Under the pieces are notes generated by a model. The model was not told the origin of the DNA. It searched no databases and saw nothing but the letters and a program-made list of their open reading frames with translations. DNA of 6,506 bases, taken from the NCBI GenBank assembly GCA_002402945.1, contig DHGV01000077.1, positions 3,977 through 10,482 of the forward strand. The letters run 5' to 3'. How positions within the stretch are numbered: the first letter of the stretch is position 1; each line of letters opens with the position of its first letter. Positions 1-4,900 of the stretch are shown here, one piece after another. The stretch is from Pelotomaculum sp. UBA4789 (GTDB lineage: Bacteria > Bacillota > Desulfotomaculia > Desulfotomaculales > Pelotomaculaceae). Both the position numbers and the translations under genes were made by a program.

Positions 1-899
1 ATCATGTTCATGCTGTTTTGGCCCGGGGAGAGAATAGAGAATTCGCATCTCAGTTCCTTCATCGCCATGACGCCCGCCATCATTTTCTGCACTTCCTGCA
101 GCGTATCGGGATAGGACCCGTCATTAATGCTCTTCTCTATACCAGCCAGGAGTTCTTTTTTCATCATTGCAGCAGTCTCCGGCTGTCCTCCGGCATTAGC
201 AAAATAACTCTCGATTATTGATGCGAACCTTTCTCTGTCGTCCGCGACCTTGTTCAATACAGCGAGGGTCACTACTTCAAAACCCTCCTGGTCCAGCGCG
301 AATACGATCTGCTGGTCTGCCAGGGAAACGGAGAAGTATTCTTCCGGTACTGCCTCAACAAAGAAAACCATCAATTCCTTAAATTCAGGCGGAATGCTCT
401 GGCCCCTGTTGAAATTGCCCCATATGGCGGGGATGCTTTGATCTGAAGTATAAGCATAGGGCGGCAGCACTTTACCCTCTGGCACTATCCCGGCGTTTAA
501 ATTGTTTAACAAAGAGAGGATCTCTGTTGTTAAGATCATTTTGCCTTCATCAATAAACATGCTGCCGTAATATTGGCCGCCGTCATAGTTGACGAAATAA
601 TGCATTTCCATTTTGTTTTCCGGTGAGTCAAGCTTGTATTCCATTTTGAGGTCCGCGCCGGCCATTTTGGCCACCGGCGGATAAGATGAAGCCAGCATGC
701 CGTCCAATTTTTTCACCTGGTAATAGGCGGCGCCTGAGGCTGTTTCATTGATTTCTCCGGTTGGATAAAATTCAGCGCTCTGCAGCTTTTCCAGCATGAT
801 TTGCTTTGCTGTCAACTGAGAAGCGGCGCTGGCGGAAAAAACAACACCGAAGCACACCAAGATAACCACAACAAAAACTAGATGCTTTGTTTTAAACAT
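1..899 (-). CDS. Exported protein of unknown function, N-terminal part (runs off the left edge)
   Basis: This is an open frame of 299 codons from the ATG at 899 to the window edge, with no stop codon reached. Residues 1-26 form a classical signal peptide: a KTK basic start, a hydrophobic core (LVFVVVILVCFGVVF) and a small-residue cleavage region, SASAAS. The Cys in the core is preceded by Val and does not fit a lipobox, so a soluble secreted or wall-associated protein is more likely than a lipoprotein. The mature part is rich in Met, Glu and Lys, with alternating polar and aromatic stretches (YYQVKKLDGML, MHYFVNYDGGQYYG) that suggest beta strands, followed by a more helical, Met- and Glu-rich section after about residue 230. 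The start is supported by GGAGGAGGG seven bases upstream. I do not recognise the family and assign no function. It is separated from DUF4387 by about 150 bp and probably has its own promoter. Confidence 0.85.
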   Translation of the reverse strand, partial: MFKTKHLVFVVVILVCFGVVFSASAASQLTAKQIMLEKLQSAEFYPTGEINETASGAAYYQVKKLDGMLASSYPPVAKMAGADLKMEYKLDSPENKMEMHYFVNYDGGQYYGSMFIDEGKMILTTEILSLLNNLNAGIVPEGKVLPPYAYTSDQSIPAIWGNFNRGQSIPPEFKELMVFFVEAVPEEYFSVSLADQQIVFALDQEGFEVVTLAVLNKVADDRERFASIIESYFANAGGQPETAAMMKKELLAGIEKSINDGSYPDTLQEVQKMMAGVMAMKELRCEFSILSPGQNSMNM

Positions 900-906
900 A
901 TATATA

Positions 907-915
907 CCCTCCTCC
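907..915 (-). promoter_or_regulatory. Strong ribosome-binding site of the exported-protein gene
   Basis: On the minus strand GGAGGAGGG lies seven bases (ATATATA-like spacer) before the ATG at 899. It fixes the start codon of the left-edge gene. Confidence 0.8.
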
Positions 916-961
916 GGATAAATGTTATTTTTGTTACCTTAAGCAGGGAACCTTACTTATT

Positions 962-967
962 ATTATA
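962..967 (-). promoter_or_regulatory. Possible -10 box for the exported-protein gene
   Basis: The minus strand reads TATAAT, a perfect sigma-A -10 hexamer, about 62 bases before the ATG at 899. No good TTGACA-like box is found 16-18 bp upstream (the region reads AGAGAA), and the TG just before it is one base out of register for an extended -10. The intergenic stretch 900-1048 is AT-rich and contains no other feature I can support. Confidence 0.35.
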
Positions 968-1048
968 CAAAACACCTCCCATTATTCTCTTTATCTATAC
1001 TCTAACATATGCAGGCCTGGTACAAAACAGAAAATTGACAAAAATAAA

Positions 1049-1390
1049 CTATTTTCCCACGGCAGTCATATTTACCGGTACTTCTATATCCAATAGCGGG
1101 GCATGCTGCTGCGCCCCGTAAACATCGCTGTCTCCGGGACTGCCGGAAACCACCGGCCGCACGATGGTAGCTTTTATAGCGTTGGCTTGCTCAAATTCCA
1201 CTACGTTTAAAACACTCTCGGTTTTTATGCCGTATAAGCCGGCGAATAATTTATTTGTAAAAATACCTGAACTTCCGGCCAGTTGGAAATTTGCCCGATC
1301 CTTAAAAATGATGTCAAATGTAAGCTCGTAAGGGCCAGAGTTTTTGCTGCGGATAACGCTGGCCATATCAGTAATTTTTAACGTTTTCAT
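1049..1390 (-). CDS. DUF4387 family protein, partner of the AtuA-family protein
   Basis: The product is a 113-residue protein that I recognise as DUF4387, a small family usually encoded directly downstream of an AtuA/DUF1446 gene. Diagnostic stretches are the N-terminal IRSKNSGPYELTFDIIF (residues 13-29), LFAGLYGI (48-55), AIKATIVRPVVSGSPGDSD (71-89) and the C-terminal VYGAQQHAPLLDIEVP (90-105). No signal peptide or membrane segment is visible, so it should be cytoplasmic. The frame is open to a further ATG at 1423, but the ATG at 1390 is chosen because GGGAGGT sits nine bases before it and the family begins at this point; the longer form would add MFNFCVGGLTI with no ribosome site. It follows the AtuA-family gene by 93 bp and is probably cotranscribed with it. 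The biochemical role of DUF4387 is unknown; association with AtuA in a complex is an inference from their frequent pairing. Confidence 0.9.
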   Translation of the reverse strand: MKTLKITDMASVIRSKNSGPYELTFDIIFKDRANFQLAGSSGIFTNKLFAGLYGIKTESVLNVVEFEQANAIKATIVRPVVSGSPGDSDVYGAQQHAPLLDIEVPVNMTAVGK

Positions 1391-1399
1391 GATTGTCAA

Positions 1400-1406
1400 A
1401 CCTCCC
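1400..1406 (-). promoter_or_regulatory. Ribosome-binding site deciding the DUF4387 start
   Basis: GGGAGGT on the minus strand, nine bases before the ATG at 1390. It lies inside the longer open frame that begins at 1423, so it argues for the internal start. Confidence 0.75.
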
Positions 1407-1437
1407 ACACAAAAATTGAACATGGTCAGCCCTGAGT

Positions 1438-1488
1438 TGTAGGTGCGGCTTCAGCCGCACAATTTGGTCGGATAAATCCGACCCTACA
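1438..1488. repeat. Palindromic repeat element, copy 1 (two hairpins inside an outer stem)
   Basis: This 51-bp unit has the outer arms TGTAGG (1438-1443) and CCTACA (1483-1488). They enclose hairpin A, GTGCGGC-TTCA-GCCGCAC (1443-1460), and hairpin B, GGTCGGAT-AA-ATCCGACC (1466-1483). The whole can fold as a three-way junction or cruciform on either strand. A second copy in the same orientation lies at 4201-4248 with identical outer arms and identical hairpin A but a different hairpin B. It sits between the AtuA-family gene and DUF4387 and includes the stop codon of the former. It has no transposase gene and no T-tract typical of an intrinsic terminator. It resembles short interspersed palindromic elements (REP/MITE-like) that are common in Firmicutes genomes; its function is unknown. 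Confidence 0.85.
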
Positions 1489-2839
1489 CATCAACTATCT
1501 CCATGGGAAACAGTTCAAAAGGATCAGTTGTTTCCATCAGGTGGTAAATATTATAATAGAATATTTCCCCACCCCTGAATTCCGAGGGTGAGAAAGGAAA
1601 CGCAAGGTTGCCCGCCGTGGCGATCCTGTCCGGATAACTGCAGTGCATCATGGTGGAACGCGCAAAGCCGCAGATGGCGTCAGCTGTTTCCTGGGTATCA
1701 CCTGTAGCTTCGATTATTATTCCCAGCTCGTGAGGTGAGGCGGCCCGCACCGGTTCCAGCGGCCCCATGACCCCGTTCTTGCCATAAACTATAAAATTCA
1801 AGGAGTATTCCAGGCCTGAACCGGCAAAATTGTCCTTTGTCCTCTCCCTGACTGTCTCAATGACATTGTCTATCTCCCTGATCATAACCGGATCCCTGCA
1901 GCCGGCAATGGCAACTGTCCTGCAGCCGGCCCTTCTCACGCCCTCCAGCTTAACGGTATACTTTTCAGCAGGAATAAACACACTGCCGGTCACCCTCACC
2001 CGGTTTTCCGCAGCCTGCTCAAATTTTGTCCGTCTTAAATCCAGACATCCGCCGGGAAGCGGCAGGAATAAAGGATCCGCTTTTTCATATAATGTATGAG
2101 CGGCTACCGAAGTCACCGTACAGACCCGTGCAGGGTTCAAGGTTTCCACCTCAAAATACCCCGCGCCAATACGCCCCAGCAGGCAGTCGCTGCCGCTGCC
2201 CGGTGTGGAGGCGATAGCGCCGCATTCCAGGATCTTACCCAGGTGTATAGCCGGACCAGGTTCAAAACCAAGCCGTATTGCCGGCGCAGCGAAAACAGAA
2301 GGATCATAAGCGCGGCCAGCCGCAATTACCTGTGCTCCCGCCTCCAGCGCTCCCACTATCGGCTCTATGCCCATCTGTCCGACAATCCTGACCGCGTCAT
2401 CCAGATCTTTTTCTGTCAGGCAGGGTACCGGGCCCAATGGCTGGATCTTGTTTTGGCGCAGCGAGGCCCTGATCATTTCCCGGTCCGCCTCGGCATGGAT
2501 TACCGCCATTTTAAAATGCAGCTGCTTTTCCCTGGCAATTTCCATGATCAGGTCAACATCTCTTTTTAAATGCGGTTCACCGCCGCTGCCGCCAGCGCTG
2601 CCAATAATCAGGGGGATTTTATGAACAACAGCGGCTTCCAGCATCAGCTCCAGATCGCGTTTTACCGCGCTTCTGCCTGTGAATGGGATTCCGGCGCCCA
2701 GGTAATAAGGTCCCGGATCAGAAGAGCCAGCGTCCACGGCAATAGCATGGGGCGACCTGCGCAATCCTTCCTTGAAGGAACTTACGGGAAATCCATAGCC
2801 AAGGATGGCGGTTGGGGATAAAATTATAAATTCTTTCAG
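1484..2839 (-). CDS. AtuA family (DUF1446) protein, probable CTG start
   Basis: The product is a 451-residue cytoplasmic protein of the AtuA/DUF1446 family, named after a Pseudomonas acyclic-terpene utilisation gene; the reaction catalysed is not established. Family stretches with the extended start are LKEFIILSPTAILGYGFP (1-18), HAIAVDAGSSDPGPYYLGAG (31-50), IIGSAGGSGGEPHL (78-91), a central AAGRAYDPSVFAAPAIRLG, LECGAIASTPGSGSDCLLGRI, LPLPGGCLDL and a C-terminal MGPLEPVRAASPHELG. No ATG, GTG or TTG occurs in frame between the upstream TGA (2861-2863) and a TTG at 2764. Starting at that TTG would remove the conserved ILSPTAILGYGFP segment. The CTG at 2839 has AAGGGGGG seven bases upstream and falls where the family starts (M-K-x-x-x-I-L-S-P), so I choose it; the total length then matches the usual 440-460. 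The TAG stop lies in a palindromic repeat. It pairs with DUF4387 downstream. Confidence 0.85.
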   Translation of the reverse strand: MKEFIILSPTAILGYGFPVSSFKEGLRRSPHAIAVDAGSSDPGPYYLGAGIPFTGRSAVKRDLELMLEAAVVHKIPLIIGSAGGSGGEPHLKRDVDLIMEIAREKQLHFKMAVIHAEADREMIRASLRQNKIQPLGPVPCLTEKDLDDAVRIVGQMGIEPIVGALEAGAQVIAAGRAYDPSVFAAPAIRLGFEPGPAIHLGKILECGAIASTPGSGSDCLLGRIGAGYFEVETLNPARVCTVTSVAAHTLYEKADPLFLPLPGGCLDLRRTKFEQAAENRVRVTGSVFIPAEKYTVKLEGVRRAGCRTVAIAGCRDPVMIREIDNVIETVRERTKDNFAGSGLEYSLNFIVYGKNGVMGPLEPVRAASPHELGIIIEATGDTQETADAICGFARSTMMHCSYPDRIATAGNLAFPFSPSEFRGGEIFYYNIYHLMETTDPFELFPMEIVDV

Positions 2840-2846
2840 CCGATAT

Positions 2847-2854
2847 CCCCCCTT
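2847..2854 (-). promoter_or_regulatory. Ribosome-binding site of the AtuA-family gene, supports the CTG start
   Basis: The minus strand reads AAGGGGGG, followed by a seven-base spacer (ATATCGG) and CTG at 2839. No ribosome site of similar quality stands before the TTG at 2764, where the upstream sequence is itself coding in the conserved frame. Confidence 0.65.
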
Positions 2855-2883
2855 ATTCCTTCACCATGCCCTTATTCACAGAA

Positions 2884-2911
2884 ATCATATAAGTGACGCT
2901 TTTTGCGGCAA
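2884..2911 (-). promoter_or_regulatory. Candidate sigma-A promoter of the AtuA-family gene
   Basis: On the minus strand TTGCCG (2911-2906) and TATGAT (2889-2884) are separated by 16 bp; they match the -35 and -10 consensus at four and five of six positions. Transcription would start near 2877 and give a leader of about 40 bases before the CTG start. This is a consensus match only. Confidence 0.4.
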
Positions 2912-2965
2912 GGTGCAGGATTCTTCCTCTATCAGGAGAATATCATTTTTAAACGATTTTATAAA

Positions 2966-2970
2966 GGGAG
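2966..2970 (+). promoter_or_regulatory. Ribosome-binding site of the ApgM-type gene
   Basis: GGGAG within AAAGGGAGAAAAGC, six bases before the ATG at 2977. I see no convincing -35/-10 pair for this gene in 2840-2965. Confidence 0.7.
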
Positions 2971-2976
2971 AAAAGC

Positions 2977-4191
2977 ATGAAATACGTAATTTTGCTTGGA
3001 GATGGCATGGCTGATTTTAGAATAGACACTCTGGGCGGCAAAACTCCTCTTCAGTTTGCCCGTACGCCGCATATGGATTTTCTGGCGGCAAAAGGAGTGC
3101 TTGGAACAGCTGATACAGTTCCAGACGGATACCCGCCAGGCAGCGATGTAGCCAATCTCTCGGTGATGGGTTATGATCCCGCGAAGTATTATACGGGCCG
3201 CTCTCCATTGGAGGCAGTGAGTATGGGCGTTGAACTGGAACAAGAGGACGTGGCTTTTCGCTGCAACCTTGTTACCCTATCTGAGGAGGGTGACTACGCG
3301 GAAAAAACTATGCTGGATTACAGCGCCGATGAAATAGACACACCAGAATCGGGCGAATTAATCAGAGAGATCAACACTAAAATCGGCAGTAAGAATATTA
3401 TATTCCATCCCGGTTTCCGCTTCAGGCACCTCATGGTCTGGAAAGGCGGACCGGAAGGAATGAAACTGACCCCGCCGCACGACATATCAGGCCAGGTGAT
3501 AGCAGAGTACCTGCCGCGTGGTGAAGGCGGTGACACCCTGCTGCACTTAATGAAAGAAAGCTATGACATACTATCCGATCACCGGGTGAACCTGAAAAGG
3601 TCAATCCGGGGTATGAGGCCGGCTAACTCAGTCTGGTTCTGGGGAAAGGGAAAGAAGCCCTTCCTGCCCTCTTTTTATGAAAAATACAACCTCACAGGAG
3701 CCGTGATATCAGCAGTTGACCTGATTAAAGGAATAGGCATTTGTGCCGGCCTGGACATAATCAAAGTGGAAAATGTTACAGGTACAGTTGAGACCAATTC
3801 CAGGGGCAAGGTAAAAGCCGCACTTGATGCGCTCGCAGAAGGCAAGGATTTTATCTACGTCCATGTTGAAGCGCCTGACGCAGCGTCGCACAGAGGCGAG
3901 ACAGAAACAAAGATTAAAGCAATTGAATTGGTGGACGAGATGCTGGGCCAGCTGTTAGAGGGTTTGGAGCAATTTGAGAGCTACAGGCTGATGCTGCTGC
4001 CTGATCACCCCACACCGCTGAGCATCATGACCCACACGGATAAACCTGTGCCGTTTGCAATTTATACCAGTGGGCAGGACAGCAAGAACGCAAACGGGGT
4101 ATATGATGAGGAAACCGCGGAAAAAAGCGGTTTGGCCTTCCCGGATGGATATAAATTAATGGACTATTTTATAAGCGGCCGTAAGGCGTGA
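2977..4191 (+). CDS. ApgM-type cofactor-independent phosphoglycerate mutase homologue, possible homoserine kinase
   Basis: The product is a 404-residue cytoplasmic protein of the alkaline-phosphatase superfamily, archaeal-type phosphoglycerate mutase branch (about 400 residues, against about 510 for the bacterial GpmI form). Visible active-site features are GDGM with metal ligand Asp9, the nucleophile Ser56 in PPGSDVANLSVMGYDP (53-68), HVEAPDAASHRGE (296-308) with Asp301 and His305, and LPDHPTPLSIMTHT (341-354) with Asp343, His344 and His353. All expected metal ligands appear to be present. Members of one subgroup of this family in bacteria are annotated as proposed homoserine kinases because they neighbour threonine-pathway genes and often stand in for a missing thrB. 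Here a lysC fragment lies 2.1 kb away, which fits but does not prove that role. The ATG has GGGAG six bases upstream. It is divergent from the AtuA-family gene and followed, nine bases after its stop codon, by a palindromic repeat. Confidence 0.92.
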   Translation: MKYVILLGDGMADFRIDTLGGKTPLQFARTPHMDFLAAKGVLGTADTVPDGYPPGSDVANLSVMGYDPAKYYTGRSPLEAVSMGVELEQEDVAFRCNLVTLSEEGDYAEKTMLDYSADEIDTPESGELIREINTKIGSKNIIFHPGFRFRHLMVWKGGPEGMKLTPPHDISGQVIAEYLPRGEGGDTLLHLMKESYDILSDHRVNLKRSIRGMRPANSVWFWGKGKKPFLPSFYEKYNLTGAVISAVDLIKGIGICAGLDIIKVENVTGTVETNSRGKVKAALDALAEGKDFIYVHVEAPDAASHRGETETKIKAIELVDEMLGQLLEGLEQFESYRLMLLPDHPTPLSIMTHTDKPVPFAIYTSGQDSKNANGVYDEETAEKSGLAFPDGYKLMDYFISGRKA

Positions 4192-4200
4192 GAATATGAC

Positions 4201-4248
4201 TGTAGGTGCGGCTTCAGCCGCACTATGTAGGCAAAAGCCTCCCCTACA
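4201..4248. repeat. Palindromic repeat element, copy 2
   Basis: This 48-bp unit has the outer arms TGTAGG (4201-4206) and CCTACA (4243-4248). Hairpin A, GTGCGGC-TTCA-GCCGCAC (4206-4223), is identical to that of copy 1 at 1438-1488. Hairpin B differs completely in sequence, AGGC-AAAA-GCCT (4229-4240), yet is self-complementary. It starts nine bases after the stop codon of the ApgM-type gene and opens a 200-bp cluster of palindromes between two convergent genes. Confidence 0.85.
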
Positions 4249-4258
4249 GAACGATCCC

Positions 4259-4300
4259 CGTGTCAATCTGAACGATTTTCAACGTGTCAATCTGAACGAT
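4259..4300 (+). repeat. 18-bp direct duplication, period 24
   Basis: CGTGTCAATCTGAACGAT occurs at 4259-4276 and again at 4283-4300. The second copy is the left end of the long hairpin at 4285-4347; the first is a truncated version without the remaining arm. This looks like a local duplication or an insertion of the hairpin element beside a remnant. Confidence 0.85.
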
Positions 4301-4347
4301 AGTGAAGAATCTTGGGTTAAGATCCTTCGCTGACGCTCAGGATGACA
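4285..4347. repeat. 63-nt imperfect hairpin element (TGTCA...TGACA)
   Basis: The left arm 4285-4313 (begins TGTCAATCTGAACG, ends GAAGAATCTT) and the right arm 4319-4347 (begins AAGATCCTTCGCTGACG, ends CAGGATGACA) are 29 bases each around the loop GGGTT. They are complementary at 22 of 29 positions; in a plus-strand RNA three of the seven mismatches become G-U pairs. The sequence resembles, from memory, a family of TGTCATTCTGAGCG-type palindromes dispersed in many Firmicutes genomes. There is no T-tract next to the stem, so a standard intrinsic terminator is not supported, although the position between convergent genes would suit transcription termination. Confidence 0.8.
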
Positions 4348-4354
4348 ATAAGTA

Positions 4355-4370
4355 GCGGGATGAATCCCGC
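4355..4370. repeat. Short hairpin GCGGGAT-GA-ATCCCGC
   Basis: A perfect seven-base stem with two central bases, flanked by GTA on the left and CCTGC on the right, which recall weakened versions of the GTAGG/CCTAC outer arms of the elements at 1438 and 4201. It may be a degenerate one-hairpin member of the same element group. Confidence 0.6.
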
Positions 4371-4385
4371 CCTGCAATGCAATTA

Positions 4386-4407
4386 TTGATTGGATTAATC
4401 CAATCAA
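4386..4407. repeat. 22-bp perfect palindrome overlapping the CBS-gene stop codon
   Basis: The arms TTGATTGGATT (4386-4396) and AATCCAATCAA (4397-4407) are exact reverse complements with no spacer. The stop codon TGA of the minus-strand CBS gene occupies 4404-4406 within the right arm. No U-tract follows on the minus strand (TAATTGC comes next), so it does not look like a standard terminator. A protein-binding operator, a repeat remnant and an RNA 3'-end stabiliser are all possible. Confidence 0.7.
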
Positions 4408-4883
4408 CCTGTCGTTTCCTTGTTTATTTTTTGCAGGTATTCCCTGATAAAATACCTGACCACCTCGCCGCGGCTGACAACACCGATCAGTTTTTTTCCT
4501 GCGACAACGGGCAGTTTTTTAAATTTATACCTGCTTAAGAGTTTTGCCACATCAGCAAAACCCGTGTCTTCGGTAACAGTGATCACCTTCCTGGTCATCA
4601 GCTCAGACACGGGTTTTTCCAATACATCATATATTTCGCCCATGATAATGGCATCAGTATCCAAAACCGCTATATAGATCATCGCATCAAAAAACGGCAG
4701 TGGCTTATGGATTCTGCTCAGCACATCACCAATTGTGATGATACCGACCAGCAGGTTGTCTTTATCCACCACCGGCACACCGCTGACCTTTTTTTCATCA
4801 AACAGTTTAAGCAGTTCAAAAATATTCCGATCGGAATATATCGCATAAACATCGGTGTTCATCAATTCTTTCGCGACAACCAC
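4404..4883 (-). CDS. Tandem CBS-domain protein
   Basis: The product is a 159-residue soluble protein made of one CBS pair and nothing else. CBS1 spans about residues 6-57 (LMNTDVYAIYSDRNI, then VSGVPVVDKDNLLVGIITIGDVL). A linker with PLPFFDAMIYIAVLDTD (61-77) follows. CBS2 spans about 93-150 (ELMTRKVITVTEDT, FKKLPVVAGKKLIGVVSRGEVV). Such pairs bind adenosine nucleotides and usually act as energy or nucleotide sensors that switch a partner protein or enzyme; the partner here is unknown. The start is GTG at 4883, with AAGGGGGAG ending five bases upstream. The gene begins 17 bp after the MFS stop codon, so the two are very likely cotranscribed and the ribosome site partly follows on from MFS translation. 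Its stop codon sits in a 22-bp palindrome. Confidence 0.93.
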   Translation of the reverse strand: MVVAKELMNTDVYAIYSDRNIFELLKLFDEKKVSGVPVVDKDNLLVGIITIGDVLSRIHKPLPFFDAMIYIAVLDTDAIIMGEIYDVLEKPVSELMTRKVITVTEDTGFADVAKLLSRYKFKKLPVVAGKKLIGVVSRGEVVRYFIREYLQKINKETTG

Positions 4884-4888
4884 TAAAT

Positions 4889-4897
4889 CTCCCCCTT
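4889..4897 (-). promoter_or_regulatory. Ribosome-binding site of the CBS gene
   Basis: AAGGGGGAG on the minus strand, five bases before the GTG at 4883 and four bases after the MFS stop codon. It supports the GTG start. Confidence 0.7.
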
Positions 4898-4900
4898 TAG

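Noticed and set aside
1012..1021. Short palindrome CAGGCCTG downstream of DUF4387
   Set aside because: Eight bases of symmetry are expected by chance, and no T-run or second copy supports a function.
882..1121. Plus-strand open frame over the intergenic region between DUF4387 and the exported-protein gene
   Set aside because: It has no ribosome site, overlaps the minus-strand ribosome site, the -10 candidate and the 3' end of DUF4387, and its translation has no protein-like pattern.
1438..1488. Intrinsic terminator of the AtuA-family gene
   Set aside because: The hairpins are strong but no U-tract follows on the minus strand, the stop codon lies inside the element, and the operon partner DUF4387 is downstream.
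2096..2569. Plus-strand 157-codon open frame within the AtuA-family gene
   Set aside because: It lies opposite a conserved coding frame, has no ribosome site and its translation matches no family I know.
2853..2867. Four-codon open frame (ATG GTG AAG GAA TAA) in the leader of the AtuA-family gene
   Set aside because: It lacks a properly spaced ribosome site of its own and is too short to assess; its end 13 bases before the CTG could allow translational coupling, but nothing else supports it.
2920..2950. Possible attenuator before the ApgM-type gene: ATTCTTCCT-CTATC-AGGAGAAT followed by ATCATTTTT
   Set aside because: The stem is short, AT-rich and has a bulge, and the T-run does not follow it directly; no leader peptide rich in Thr or Lys codons and no T-box signature is seen.
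4259..4300. CRISPR-like repeat
   Set aside because: There are only two copies of 18 bp with a 6-bp gap and one is part of a long hairpin; no array and no cas gene are present.
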